Part shown: piece after piece, positions 48,710-57,607 of the stretch
Layout: each line of letters begins with the position of its first letter
Numbering within the stretch: the stretch's first letter is position 1
NCBI GenBank assembly: GCA_021776785.1
Contig: JAJFFF010000052.1
Span: forward strand, 204,328-268,327
Source: Planctomycetota bacterium
GTDB lineage: Bacteria > Planctomycetota > PLA2
DNA length: 64,000 nucleotides
Reading direction: 5' to 3'
Position numbers and translations under genes: made by a program
Notes under the pieces: model-generated
Databases searched by the model: none
Told to the model about the DNA's origin: nothing
Seen by the model: the letters and a program-made list of their open reading frames with translations, nothing else

Positions 48710-49984
48710 GTGCGTGCCCTGCTTTTTGTCCTCGCGTTGACAGTCGGCGCCTTCGCCGGCGGTGACCACAGTTCGCTCGTGGACCTGCTGGGCCACCCCG
48801 AGGGCCGCATGCGCCGCCGCGCGCAGAAGCGGTTGCTGACGCTGGGCGGCGATGCTTGGCCGGCACTTGTCGCCGCTACAAAATCGTCGCATCCCGAGAT
48901 CTCTAGCTCGGCCCGCGCGATCTTACTGCGCGGCGGTTGGATCGATCCGGCGTGGGCCGATGTCGTAAGCGCGCGCGAGGTTTCCTTGTTGCGCGGCGGG
49001 TCGGGTCAGCGCCGCCAAAAAGTTATCGATGACGTAGCGCGGCGCGGGGAGCGCGGCATTCTCGCGTTGACCGACATCTTCCGTTCGGGCGCCGGGCAGT
49101 TTGAACTGCTCGCGGTGGATACGGTGATGCACCGGCACGCCGGCCCCGGCCTGTTGCGTTATCGCATTCGCAACACGGGCGCGCACGCGGGATGGTTTCG
49201 CCACGGCCGTCTCGTGATTCAAAAAAAAGCTTGGGTCCCTTTTGGTCACGACATCAAGTTCCCGGTGCGTCAGTCAAGACGGAAGACGCAGCGGGGCGGA
49301 CGGTTCCGGATTGTGATGGGGCGTGGGGGCATCGGTCTTGGCCGCCACCAATATGTCAACACGGCGAACGAAGTCGAGTGGGTGAAAGCGGGCGCGAACG
49401 TGGCGCAACCGTTTACGGCGCCGCTCAATTTGCTGCGACCCGGCGTGTATCGCGTTCGCCCTCGGATCGAACTCGGCGAACCGGTGGTCACGCTGGTGGC
49501 GGTGGAACGAGGCGGCGGTGGGATCCCGGAGACGCGGTTCCCGTTGGCCGAGCATCAACTGAAGCAACCGCCCGCCCTTACGATCTTTGCGCTGCCCGAC
49601 CCGCTGCTGTGGGGGCGCGATCACTTGGGTGTCTCGTTGGACGTGAAACGCGCGCCAAAAGGATGGCATCTCAAACTCACGGGCATCTCGGACGCGATGG
49701 TGCCAAGCGACTTCAGTTCCGCTTGGTACGTCGCCCTCGATGATCTCAACCGCGTTCTCGCGCATGGGCCGTTGGACGCGAAGGAAGTCGGCAAAAAATC
49801 GTACGCCTTGGCCGATTTGATCCAAGCCGCGGATGCGGAAATGGTGATCGATGGCCCGCCGAGGTGGCCGAAAACGGCGACGGGACTCCTGTTCGGGATT
49901 CGTCTGCACGATGGGCGTACGTTGCACGGCCGCACGGTTGTGTCCCGCCGCATCCGTGTTTTGGATACGATACCGGGCCGTTGA
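48710..49984 (+). CDS. Secreted protein with HEAT-like N terminus, unknown function
   Basis: A 424-aa exported protein with a signal at residues 1-16 (MRALLFVLALTVGAFA). Residues 20-110 form a short helical-repeat region (LLGHPEGRMRRRAQKRLLTLGG, then IDDVARRGERGILALTDIF). The rest is beta-rich, with the ligand-like segment GLGRHQYVNTANEVEW and a repeated VYRVRPRIELGEPVVTLVAVERG. No family recognised. The start is GTG at 48710 with AGAGGT upstream. It probably begins the operon to 53180; the next gene starts 54 bp after its stop. Confidence 0.6.
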   Translation: MRALLFVLALTVGAFAGGDHSSLVDLLGHPEGRMRRRAQKRLLTLGGDAWPALVAATKSSHPEISSSARAILLRGGWIDPAWADVVSAREVSLLRGGSGQRRQKVIDDVARRGERGILALTDIFRSGAGQFELLAVDTVMHRHAGPGLLRYRIRNTGAHAGWFRHGRLVIQKKAWVPFGHDIKFPVRQSRRKTQRGGRFRIVMGRGGIGLGRHQYVNTANEVEWVKAGANVAQPFTAPLNLLRPGVYRVRPRIELGEPVVTLVAVERGGGGIPETRFPLAEHQLKQPPALTIFALPDPLLWGRDHLGVSLDVKRAPKGWHLKLTGISDAMVPSDFSSAWYVALDDLNRVLAHGPLDAKEVGKKSYALADLIQAADAEMVIDGPPRWPKTATGLLFGIRLHDGRTLHGRTVVSRRIRVLDTIPGR

Positions 49985-50038
49985 ACCCGGCCGTTTCCTC
50001 GCCTCCGCGAAGGGAACACGTATCTCTTGAGGACACAC

Positions 50039-51466
50039 ATGCGCTACCGATTGATCTTGGCTCTCCTGCTGGCGACGGCCGTGGGCCATTCCGAGGACAC
50101 GTTGCCGGCAGGAGACAAGGCTGCCATGGAAGCGCCGCCCGTGGGCCTCAAGGTCACCAAGGGCACGGTCCGCGAGGTCGTCAAAAAAACCGGCCGCCTC
50201 GTGCCGGCCGAGTCCGCTGAGATTCAACTCGATCTATCCGTGTTTGATCCGCGCCAGGGTCTTCGGTTGACGGAGGTCTCGCCGAACGGGACGTTTGTCA
50301 ACAAAGGCGATGTGATCGCGCGCTTGCATACCAAAGCCATCGACGCGCAGCTAGAGCGCGAAAAGATGTCGTTGGATCGCGCGGAACTGGCGTTGCGTCA
50401 TGCCGAGGCGAAGCAAGAACTCCAGGGACAATCGGACGCGGAGCAGTTGGAGCGCGCGGAGAGTGACGCGGCGCGCAGCGCCAAGCGCCTCGAGGGCTAC
50501 CGCGAGCACGAGAAAAAATTCAACGACGAATCCGAGCGGTTGACCGTGCAAGCACGTGGCAACCGGGTCAAGGATCAGCAGGCCGAACTCGAGCAGCTCG
50601 AACGCATGTATGGCGAAGACGAACTCGTGGACGCCACCGAAGAGATCGTGATCCATCGTTCGCGGCGTGACTTCGCGCGTTCGAAAGCTTCGCAGGATCT
50701 CACCGAGCGCCGTCGCGTGTATCAGAAGAAGTGGTACTACCACTGGCGCGAAGAGGATCACGAGCGCGCCGCTCGATTTTCCGCGGCTTCGTTGGCGCGG
50801 ACGCGCCGCAGTCAGGCGATGTCGCGTGAGCGGCGCTCGATGGACTTGGATCATCAGCGGCACAACCTCAAGCGCCAGCGCGAACGGTTGGGTGACCTGA
50901 AACGCGATCGTGCGCAGTTCGTCGTGCGCGCTCCGCAGGGCGGTATCTTGCTGCACGGCGCTGCCGACGACGTACCGTTGTCCAGCGAACACAAAGTTGG
51001 CCAAACGGTCCGCGTTCGTTCGACGCTCTTTTCGGTTGCGGGCGACAAGTCGTACCGCGCGGCCCTCGAGCTCACCGAGAGCGATCTCTTAAAGATCAAG
51101 GCGGGCACCGCGGTGCAGGTAACACCGACGCTCTTGCCGGACCGGACGATGGTCGGGCGGTTAGAAATCGAGTACCTGCCGAAGCGCGGCGGAAAGTTCG
51201 AGGCCTCCGTGCGGCTTGCCAAAAACGAGATGCGTTTGCGTCCGGGCTTGACCGCGAACTGCGAGATTGTTTTGGCCGAGGACCTCGAGGCCGTGCGCGT
51301 GCTGCGTACATTTGTTGTCGAGCGCGACGGCAAGCACTGGGTCAAGGTGGGCGCGACATCTGCAGGCCCGTTCGAGCTGCGGGAAGTATCGATCGGCGCG
51401 AATGACGGAACGTTCACGGCGGTACGCGCCGGACTCGCGGAAGGCGAGTACGTCGTCAAACCGTGA
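50039..51466 (+). CDS. Secreted HlyD/membrane-fusion-type protein
   Basis: A 475-aa protein with a signal peptide (MRYRLILALLLATAVGHS). Its HlyD architecture is a lipoyl half (VKKTGRLVPAESAEIQLDL, VSPNGTFVNKGDVIARL), a very long basic/acidic coiled coil (about residues 90-310), the second lipoyl half, and beta domains (LRPGLTANCEIV). The usual N-terminal membrane anchor is replaced by a cleavable signal, and no ABC or RND partner is encoded nearby. TGAGGA precedes ATG 50039. Its stop overlaps the next start (GTGA). Confidence 0.75.
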   Translation: MRYRLILALLLATAVGHSEDTLPAGDKAAMEAPPVGLKVTKGTVREVVKKTGRLVPAESAEIQLDLSVFDPRQGLRLTEVSPNGTFVNKGDVIARLHTKAIDAQLEREKMSLDRAELALRHAEAKQELQGQSDAEQLERAESDAARSAKRLEGYREHEKKFNDESERLTVQARGNRVKDQQAELEQLERMYGEDELVDATEEIVIHRSRRDFARSKASQDLTERRRVYQKKWYYHWREEDHERAARFSAASLARTRRSQAMSRERRSMDLDHQRHNLKRQRERLGDLKRDRAQFVVRAPQGGILLHGAADDVPLSSEHKVGQTVRVRSTLFSVAGDKSYRAALELTESDLLKIKAGTAVQVTPTLLPDRTMVGRLEIEYLPKRGGKFEASVRLAKNEMRLRPGLTANCEIVLAEDLEAVRVLRTFVVERDGKHWVKVGATSAGPFELREVSIGANDGTFTAVRAGLAEGEYVVKP

Positions 51467-52641
51467 ACCGAATCGTTGTGACCTTGGGGCTTGTCGCGAG
51501 TGTTCTCGCGGCGGCACCGGAAGAGAAGTCAACCGCGTTGCATCTGGCGATCACGATGCCGCCGGCCGGCAAGGTCTCGGTCCAAGACGCCGTTCGTACG
51601 GGCGTTGATTTCTTGGTGAAGCATCAAAACAAGAACGGTTCGTTCGGCGTGCATACGGTCGGGCGCACCTACGAACTGTGGTGCCACGTGCCCGGTGGGC
51701 ACCAGGCATTCCAAACCGCTTCGACCGCGCTTTGCTACATGGGGCTCGCGGGTGCGAAGTATCAGCCGGCCGCCAGCGTCGCCGCGCAAAAGCGCACGCT
51801 GGCGTGGCTGGTGAAACACGCGCGCGTGAAGCGCCCGTTCCCCGAGCAGTTCTACAACATCTGGGCTTTTAGTTACGGCGCGCGTGCGTTGGCGCACGCG
51901 GCCCGCAACAAGGCACCGGGCGCGAGCAAAGAAGACATTGTTAAGACGATGCGGGCGCTGGTCAAAGCGTTCGACATCTATCAGAGCCCCGACGGCGGTT
52001 GGGGCTACCTCGATTTCAAGATGCCCGGATTCAAACCGACGTGGAGTACCTCGTTTACGACGGCGACAGCCGTGCTCGCGTTGGTCGAGATGCGCGACGT
52101 CGGCATCGAAGTGCCGCAGCGTCTGCTCGATCGCGCCGCGCGGCTGATGAAGAAGTACCGCACGCCCGACGGCAACTACGCCTACTCGATCGACTGGCGG
52201 TGGCGACCGTCGGGCCGCATCAACCGGCCGCAAGGCTCGTCGATGCGCAACCCCGGGTGCAATCTGGCCTTAGCACGCTTGCTTCCCAAAGAATTCGGGG
52301 AGAAGCAACTGCGACGCGGGCTCCGGCAGTTGGTGGACAACCACAGGTTCGCGGCGGCGGGTTTGCGGCGGCCGCGTCCCCATGAATCGTGGTATGCGGT
52401 GAGCGGGTACTTCTATCTTTATGGGCAGCAATACAGCGCGCTGGTGTTGGAGCGCATGCCCGCCAAGGATCAACAGGAATTTTGGCCGCACGTCGTGCGT
52501 TTCACGCTGAAGACCCGCCAACCGGAAGGGTCGTTTTGGGACTATCCGACGTACGGATACCACAAGTTCTACGGCACCGGGTACGCGCTCATGACGCTGA
52601 ATCGCTGCCCGGAAGCGATCGCGACCAAGCTCAAACCGTAA
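51463..52641 (+). CDS. Secreted terpenoid-cyclase/prenyltransferase-repeat protein
   Basis: A 392-aa exported protein (signal about residues 1-18) built of alpha/alpha-toroid repeats of the prenyltransferase/squalene oxidase type. Examples are FLVKHQNKNGSFG, YQSPDGGWGYLDF, LMKKYRTPDGNYAY and RQPEGSFWDYP, each with the QW-like G-S/N-x-G pattern. No Asp-rich catalytic DxDD motif is visible, and the protein is exported, so it is more likely a complement-like or binding toroid than a terpene cyclase. GTG at 51463 overlaps the HlyD stop; its own stop overlaps the next ATG. Confidence 0.78.
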   Translation: MNRIVVTLGLVASVLAAAPEEKSTALHLAITMPPAGKVSVQDAVRTGVDFLVKHQNKNGSFGVHTVGRTYELWCHVPGGHQAFQTASTALCYMGLAGAKYQPAASVAAQKRTLAWLVKHARVKRPFPEQFYNIWAFSYGARALAHAARNKAPGASKEDIVKTMRALVKAFDIYQSPDGGWGYLDFKMPGFKPTWSTSFTTATAVLALVEMRDVGIEVPQRLLDRAARLMKKYRTPDGNYAYSIDWRWRPSGRINRPQGSSMRNPGCNLALARLLPKEFGEKQLRRGLRQLVDNHRFAAAGLRRPRPHESWYAVSGYFYLYGQQYSALVLERMPAKDQQEFWPHVVRFTLKTRQPEGSFWDYPTYGYHKFYGTGYALMTLNRCPEAIATKLKP

Positions 52642-53180
52642 TGTTTCGTGAAGGGTTACGGCCGCCGGATCCGTGGGGCGAAAATGGATCGCCGCTGGAA
52701 CGGCTGCGTACGCAAGACGACATGACGGTCGCGTCGTTGGTCGAACTCGGCCCCGTGTGCATCGTGCTCTTGCCGGCACTCGGCAAGAGAACAACGCGCG
52801 CGGTCCTCCAGCAGATGGCAAGCGAGCGCGCGCGGATCGAGGAGTCCGGCTGGCGCCTTTTGCTCGTGCACATGGCGAGCGACGACGCGCGCGCCAAAGC
52901 GGAGTTGGCTCCGTTCAACCTTGCGTACGTGGCGCGCCTGGCGGATCCCGAACGGGAGATGTATGAGCACTTCGGGATGAAACGCGCCACGCTTGCACAG
53001 CGTTGGGGCGTCGATGCTGTCAAGGCCGCGTGGAGCAGCCGCAGTTTCGGATCGGACGAACCGGTCGGCGATCCGGATCAGTTGGGGGGGGTCGTCCAAT
53101 GCAGGAGCGACGCGGACCCGCACGTCTGGTCGGTGCCGGTTGCGGGCAAACCGTACGAGCTACCCGGCTCGCCCAGCTAG
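52641..53180 (+). CDS. AhpC/TSA-like thioredoxin-fold protein, atypical
   Basis: A 179-aa protein with a thioredoxin-fold core (LVELGPVCIVLLPALGKRTTRAVL at the position of the peroxiredoxin active-site helix, then LLVHMASDDARAKAELAP and LADPEREMYEHFGM). The segment GPVCIVLLP retains one Cys where peroxiredoxins have the peroxidatic one, but the surrounding PxxxT/SxxC pattern is not seen. Redox activity is uncertain. It ends a coupled run of three (HlyD-like, toroid, this), with TAATG overlap. Confidence 0.6.
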   Translation: MFREGLRPPDPWGENGSPLERLRTQDDMTVASLVELGPVCIVLLPALGKRTTRAVLQQMASERARIEESGWRLLLVHMASDDARAKAELAPFNLAYVARLADPEREMYEHFGMKRATLAQRWGVDAVKAAWSSRSFGSDEPVGDPDQLGGVVQCRSDADPHVWSVPVAGKPYELPGSPS

Positions 53181-53202
53181 GAGGGTCACGGAGGGCGGCG
53201 GC

Positions 53203-53237
53203 GCCGTCGCTCGCCGGCGGTGCGACGGCTGTTTCTC
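53203..53237 (+). terminator. Hairpin after the HlyD/toroid operon
   Basis: GCCGTCGC (53203-53210) pairs with GCGACGGC (53222-53229), followed by TGTTTCTC. It lies between convergent genes and is a plausible terminator. Confidence 0.6.
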
Positions 53238-53246
53238 AGACTGGTC

Positions 53247-53687
53247 CTAGAGGTCGCGCTGTAAGACGCGCATGGGTGTTGTGCCGAAGTCTGATTTTTC
53301 GAAGAAGTCCATGAGCTTGGACTGACGGTCGGCGTCGACGACGGTTCTTACGGACTTTGCGCCGCGGTCCGCGAACCTTGTCATCAGTTCCGCCATCATC
53401 TTTCTTCCGATCGCTTGGCCTTGGACGTCGGGGTCCACGCCGACGACTTCGATCCATCCTGCCGGCTCTGCTAACCCGAATTCGCCGGAGCGAATCTCGC
53501 CGAGCATGAATCCGACGACCGCGCCGTTTTTTTCGGCCACGAGCGCCACGTCGGGGTCACGCGACATGTAGTAAAAAACGCGCCGCTCCCAGTCGCTGAT
53601 GCTCTCCTGGCCCGTGATTTTCTTGTCAATCTCCGCAATCACGTTGACGTCGAGGTCGGTTACGGGGCGGAACTTCAGCTCGCTCAT
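53247..53687 (-). CDS. GNAT-family N-acetyltransferase
   Basis: A 146-aa acetyltransferase. The acetyl-CoA pyrophosphate loop is VDPDVQGQAIGRKMM (the Q/R-x-x-G-x-G/A pattern) near residue 88, flanked by the beta strands VALVAEKNGAVVGFMLGE and WIEVVGV. It resembles RimI-like protein acetyltransferases, but the substrate is unknown. ATG at 53687. Confidence 0.85.
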   Translation of the reverse strand: MSELKFRPVTDLDVNVIAEIDKKITGQESISDWERRVFYYMSRDPDVALVAEKNGAVVGFMLGEIRSGEFGLAEPAGWIEVVGVDPDVQGQAIGRKMMAELMTRFADRGAKSVRTVVDADRQSKLMDFFEKSDFGTTPMRVLQRDL

Positions 53688-53740
53688 GGAAGGAGAGTAC
53701 GCATCGCTTCGGGCCGGATCAATGCCTAGCCGCGATGAAA

Positions 53741-53775
53741 AGATGTCGGCCCCACGCCGGAGCCGACATCTCGTT
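53741..53775 (-). terminator. Intrinsic terminator of the mscS gene
   Basis: AGATGTCGGC (53741-53750) pairs with GCCGACATCT (53762-53771). Read on the minus strand it is followed by TTTTCATCG, giving a terminator downstream of the MscS gene. Confidence 0.78.
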
Positions 53776-53807
53776 CAAAACACTCAATTTCGCGGTTTCT
53801 CGCGCGT

Positions 53808-55007
53808 CTATTCCCCCGCTGCGCTTGCGCCCGGCATCGAAACCACGTGGACGTCTTGTTGCGGGAACGGGATCGAGATCCCTTCCTTGTCCAGAGCCTG
53901 CTTGATTTGTTTGTTCAGGTCGAACTTCACGCGCCAGTAGTCCGACGTCTTCGTCCACGGGCGGACGACGAAATCAACCGACGATGCGCCCAGCGCGGCG
54001 ACTTCGATCACCGGCGCCGGATCCTTGAGGACGAGTTCGTGTGACGCGACGACCTCGGTCAGAACCTGCGACGTCTTGTCGAGGTCGTCGCTGTAGCCCA
54101 CGCCGATCGTCAGGTCCACGCGCCGCGTCGCTTGCGAGGTCACGTTGGTGATCACACCGCCCCAGATCGAGTTGTTCGGCACGATGTGCGTTTGGTTGTC
54201 CGGCGTCTTGATCGTGGTCGACACCAATGTCATCGCTTTGACCGAACCGGTTACGCCTGCCGCCGTAATCACCTCGCCGATGTCGTACGGTCGATAGAGC
54301 AGAATCATCACGCCCGACGCGAAGTTCGACATCGTGCCCTGGAGCGCGAAGCCGATCACGAAACCGGCAACGCCTAAGCCGGCGAGCAACGGACCCGTTT
54401 CGATGCCGATGTAGTCCAGCGCGATGATGAGGCCGGTAAAAAACACCAGCTTCGACACAACGTTGACGAAGAAGTCGCGCAGGAGCGCCGAGACGTCGAG
54501 CTTGGACTTTTCCAACGTCTTGTCCGTGACGCGCGCCGCTGTGCGAGCCATGAATCGGAACAGGAGCAGAATCAAAAGAAAAACCAGCGCGCTGATCAGG
54601 ATGCGCGGCCCGTTTTCGATGAACCACGTTTTCGCTCGCTTGAGCCAACGCTGCACGATGCCGACCGCCGCGCCCGCGTTCAGTCCCGAGTAGTCCCCCG
54701 AAATTTCGGAGTAATATCCTTGGAAGTCACTCGCGTCGCCGCCGGCTTTTTTGATCGCGGCGATCTCGTCCTTGAACTCGGCGAGCGCGTCTTTGAGGTT
54801 GGCGTTCACCGCGTCGAATTCTTTTTGGACGGCGGCTTTTTCGGCTTCGGTCGCTTTCTTCAGCTTGGCTTCGAGATCGTCGACTTTCTCGTCGAGCTTC
54901 TCGATGCGGGATTGGAGCGCCTTGGCCGCTTCGGTGTCGACGTCTTGGGCGAATACGAGCGCGGTCAGCGCCGCGACGACGAGGAGGGTGGAAATCGCGT
55001 GTTTCAT
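53808..55007 (-). CDS. MscS-type mechanosensitive ion channel with coiled-coil N terminus
   Basis: A 399-aa protein with a signal peptide (residues 1-20), a periplasmic coiled coil (about 25-90, rich in K, E and D heptads), three membrane helices (about 130-230), and the MscS pore/beta domain. The pore signature is visible: GLGVAGFVIGFALQGT (TM3), NFASGVMILLYRPYDIGEVI. It releases ions on hypo-osmotic shock. ATG at 55007 is preferred since a longer frame lacks a signal. It is a single gene. Confidence 0.92.
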   Translation of the reverse strand: MKHAISTLLVVAALTALVFAQDVDTEAAKALQSRIEKLDEKVDDLEAKLKKATEAEKAAVQKEFDAVNANLKDALAEFKDEIAAIKKAGGDASDFQGYYSEISGDYSGLNAGAAVGIVQRWLKRAKTWFIENGPRILISALVFLLILLLFRFMARTAARVTDKTLEKSKLDVSALLRDFFVNVVSKLVFFTGLIIALDYIGIETGPLLAGLGVAGFVIGFALQGTMSNFASGVMILLYRPYDIGEVITAAGVTGSVKAMTLVSTTIKTPDNQTHIVPNNSIWGGVITNVTSQATRRVDLTIGVGYSDDLDKTSQVLTEVVASHELVLKDPAPVIEVAALGASSVDFVVRPWTKTSDYWRVKFDLNKQIKQALDKEGISIPFPQQDVHVVSMPGASAAGE

Positions 55008-55218
55008 GGAACCCGACAACTTACGGACGGGTTCGCGGCGCGCTACTTTTGGCGCGGGAAGATCCTGCGCAGCGGCGGTCGGCCGCATGCAGGCCTTTTT
55101 CTCCGGCAGAAGCCTAGCACTCCGTTGAGAGAGTGGTCGTCAGGCGAGAGCGAGAGATCGCCTTCGCCAGACAAGCGACTCGGCGCTCGCGGCCCACGGC
55201 GAGTTTTTCAACGGGCTG

Positions 55219-55644
55219 CTAGTGGTAGCGAAAACCGAAGTGGAGGCGCGAGCGGCCGTAACGACGGTGGGCGTAGCGATGGCGGTAATACCCCCGACCC
55301 CAGTGGAGGCCGAGCGAAGGTGCCCAGTAGTGATGCCGATGGCGGCCGTGCCAACCCCATGCGTAGCCGAGTCCGAACGTCACCGCGGGCCAGTAGCTGC
55401 GGCGTGTGCGGTAGCGCGGTCGGTGCACTTCGACGGTTCTTACGACCGGTGCCTGCACGATGCGTCGCGGCGCCGGGCGCAGTGCTTTCTTGATCTGCTC
55501 GGTCGAGCGGGCCGGCTTGTAGTCCGGATCCACCATGACGCGCTTCTTGTAAGAAATCTTGCGACGCGACCCAGCCGTATCGACCGCTTCCGGAGATTCC
55601 GGAGCGGCGATGACGAGAAGGGAAACCAAAAACGTTGTGATCAT
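55219..55644 (-). CDS. Small exported Tyr/His/Arg-rich protein
   Basis: A 141-aa protein with a short signal (MITTFLVSLLVIAA). The C-terminal half is strongly Tyr/His/Arg/Gly-rich, as in GWHGRHRHHYWAPSLGLHWG and YYRHRYAHRRYGRSRLHFG. Such composition could bind metal or DNA, or reflect an amyloid-like surface protein. It is last in the LpoB operon, 5 bp after the upstream stop. Confidence 0.6.
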   Translation of the reverse strand: MITTFLVSLLVIAAPESPEAVDTAGSRRKISYKKRVMVDPDYKPARSTEQIKKALRPAPRRIVQAPVVRTVEVHRPRYRTRRSYWPAVTFGLGYAWGWHGRHRHHYWAPSLGLHWGRGYYRHRYAHRRYGRSRLHFGFRYH

Positions 55645-55649
55645 CGTCG

Positions 55650-56819
55650 TTACTCCGTCTTATCCAGCATCGCATAGATGCGCCGGTTGGCAGCCGCCCG
55701 AATCCAAAACGGCGGCTGCGGGTCCTCGGTGATCGTTACGTCAAACGTCTTCGCCCAACCCGGCAGCGGCGCCCCCGAGCCGTCCAGCGCTTGGACGCGC
55801 AGTTGATGGCGACCGGGCGGAAGGCTGAGGGTGATGATTTGGACGTGGTGGGGGAGGCTCGTCCAATGGCGCACATCCGCTTGCGCCTGTGTGATCGCGC
55901 TCAACACGAGAAGCCCTGCGCCGAGCGCCACCGCGCCGCCTTTGTCGCGCCGGATGCCTTCGTGAATGAGCACGTGGCCGGCAACGCCGCTCCCGGCTTT
56001 AAACACCGCTTTGCCGCGGCGAATGCCGTCGAGCACGCGCTTGCCGCGCGTCGTCGCTTGATGCAAGAGGTCGGTGGCCTTCGCGCTTGTCGCGGACACG
56101 CCGCCTGCGGTCACGCGCACGGCCGCATCGGCGCGGCGCTGTAGCGTAAACCGGGCCACGTTGCCGCCCAGACCGTCCGCGTACTTCTCCGGGCCGCTCC
56201 CGGTCTCAACAATGATCAAGACGTTGTCGCGCTCGGGTTGCGGATCTTGGAAGTACGGATTCCCCGGCTGCAATTGAGCGGCCTCTTTGAAACTAAACCG
56301 GGCTTGCTCGGCCTTGCCTCGATGGTGGCTCACCCAGCCGAGCAGGAACGAAAGCGCGGCGAAATCGGCTTGCGCTTCGCCCGCCTCGCTCCAGCCGTCG
56401 GCAAGGAGCCCGCGTTTGAAGCACGCCGACGCATTGTCGAGTTCGCCGCGTCGCCAGTACAAGAGCCCCTTGTACAGCGCGTTCATGCAGCGTTCGTACG
56501 GATCGCCCTTCCACGTCTTTGTCGATTCGGCGCCCCAGATGGCGCGCGCATTTTCACGGGGCGTGGATTCGAGCGTCCCCATGATGTTCGAGGCGCCATG
56601 GAGCGCACGAAACGCCGACTGTTCGTCGCCGATCGCGAGCGCGGCGCTCCCGAGTTCGCAGCGCCATAGCGCCTCGTCCTCGGGAGCGATTCCTTTGCGC
56701 CCGTCGGCTTCTATCGCAGCGAATGTACCTTCCGGCGTCGCTGCGACGGGAGCGCGATACATCGGTGTACTGCGGCACGCGGTCGTGCTCACCAGCAAAA
56801 CTAAGACAACCCAGCGCAT
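55650..56819 (-). CDS. Lipoprotein with TPR-like N-terminal region (COG3014-like)
   Basis: A 389-aa lipoprotein (lipobox STTAC|RS). Residues about 50-200 contain TPR-like helices (ALYKGLLYWRRGELDNASACFKRG and FLLGWVSHHRGKAEQARFSF). The C-terminal half is beta-rich with a hydrophobic segment (VALGAGLLVLSAITQA, about 300-316). From memory it resembles a lipoprotein family (COG3014) found next to LpoB-type proteins, which is exactly its position: it starts 10 bp after the LpoB stop. Function unknown. Confidence 0.6.
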   Translation of the reverse strand: MRWVVLVLLVSTTACRSTPMYRAPVAATPEGTFAAIEADGRKGIAPEDEALWRCELGSAALAIGDEQSAFRALHGASNIMGTLESTPRENARAIWGAESTKTWKGDPYERCMNALYKGLLYWRRGELDNASACFKRGLLADGWSEAGEAQADFAALSFLLGWVSHHRGKAEQARFSFKEAAQLQPGNPYFQDPQPERDNVLIIVETGSGPEKYADGLGGNVARFTLQRRADAAVRVTAGGVSATSAKATDLLHQATTRGKRVLDGIRRGKAVFKAGSGVAGHVLIHEGIRRDKGGAVALGAGLLVLSAITQAQADVRHWTSLPHHVQIITLSLPPGRHQLRVQALDGSGAPLPGWAKTFDVTITEDPQPPFWIRAAANRRIYAMLDKTE

Positions 56820-56829
56820 GGGACGTTGG

Positions 56830-57426
56830 TTAGCGATACACGACGCCGGCTTTGCCGATTTTTTTCGTCTTGAACGGCTTCTCCCAGATGATCTCGCCGT
56901 TCTCGGCGTCGATCAAGGCGAAGTCGATCCAGATGGCGTCGGACTGGAGACCGCGTCCCACCTTGCTCACCGAAGCGGCCGTACCCGTGAGGTAAAAGTC
57001 CGCGCCGGTTTTCGTCTCTTGCTTACTCGACGTGTACTCGCCGCCGCGTTTGCCCGAGCGCTCGCGCTCAATCAGCGCTTCTTCGCGGTTGCTACGCGTG
57101 ACGAAGCGAACTTTGCCCCACGCGTTCTCCACAAGCTGCTGGCGGATGCGGCGCACGACGAGCTCGGAATCGAAGTCGAAGCGCGTGTTGTTTTCGATCG
57201 GGTGAATCGCAACCGTCGGCACGCCCTCGACGTAGGGGCCCGTCAGTTCCGGGTGCGCGATCATGGACTTCGCAAACTTGGCGATGTCCTCGATGTCTTT
57301 CGACTCAAGGCCCGTGCCCATGATCTCGTCGTCTTCGCGAATATCGACGCGACGTGTTTTCGACTTTGAGCTCCCGCACGCGGCAATCAACACCGCGGTG
57401 AGCAATCCAATCCATACTCGATTCAT
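56830..57426 (-). CDS. LpoB-like penicillin-binding-protein activator lipoprotein
   Basis: A 198-aa lipoprotein (lipobox IAAC|GS). The mature part matches the LpoB/YcfM family: PTVAIHPIENNTRFDFDS, LVVRRIRQQLVENAWGKVRFV, and YLTGTAASVSKVGRG near the end. In Enterobacteria LpoB reaches through the peptidoglycan to stimulate PBP1b; here that role is inferred by family. The second of two adjacent ATGs (57426) is chosen because its distance to GGAGG fits better. It heads a three-gene operon. Confidence 0.82.
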   Translation of the reverse strand: MNRVWIGLLTAVLIAACGSSKSKTRRVDIREDDEIMGTGLESKDIEDIAKFAKSMIAHPELTGPYVEGVPTVAIHPIENNTRFDFDSELVVRRIRQQLVENAWGKVRFVTRSNREEALIERERSGKRGGEYTSSKQETKTGADFYLTGTAASVSKVGRGLQSDAIWIDFALIDAENGEIIWEKPFKTKKIGKAGVVYR

Positions 57427-57607
57427 CATTTCCTCCGTACGCGATAGCGTACCGTTCATTGTCGGCGGTGCTATGCACGCGCTGTACCAACTAGATCGGG
57501 CGCCGGGGACACGGTGTGGCCCCAAAAGCGTATCCCAGAGGAGAACGGGGCGTCTCCGGAAGTGGGCACAGTAGCGCGAAGAGGCTATCCAACGCTATTC
57601 TTGGGGT

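Noticed and set aside
51463..52641. Squalene-hopene or terpene cyclase
   Set aside because: No DxDD or Asp-rich catalytic motif is seen, the protein is exported, and it is shorter than hopene cyclases.
55089..55215. Shared words (TTCAACGGGCTG) with positions 32-43, suggesting a common mobile-element end
   Set aside because: Only 12 bases match, with no inverted terminal repeats or transposase; too short to support an element.
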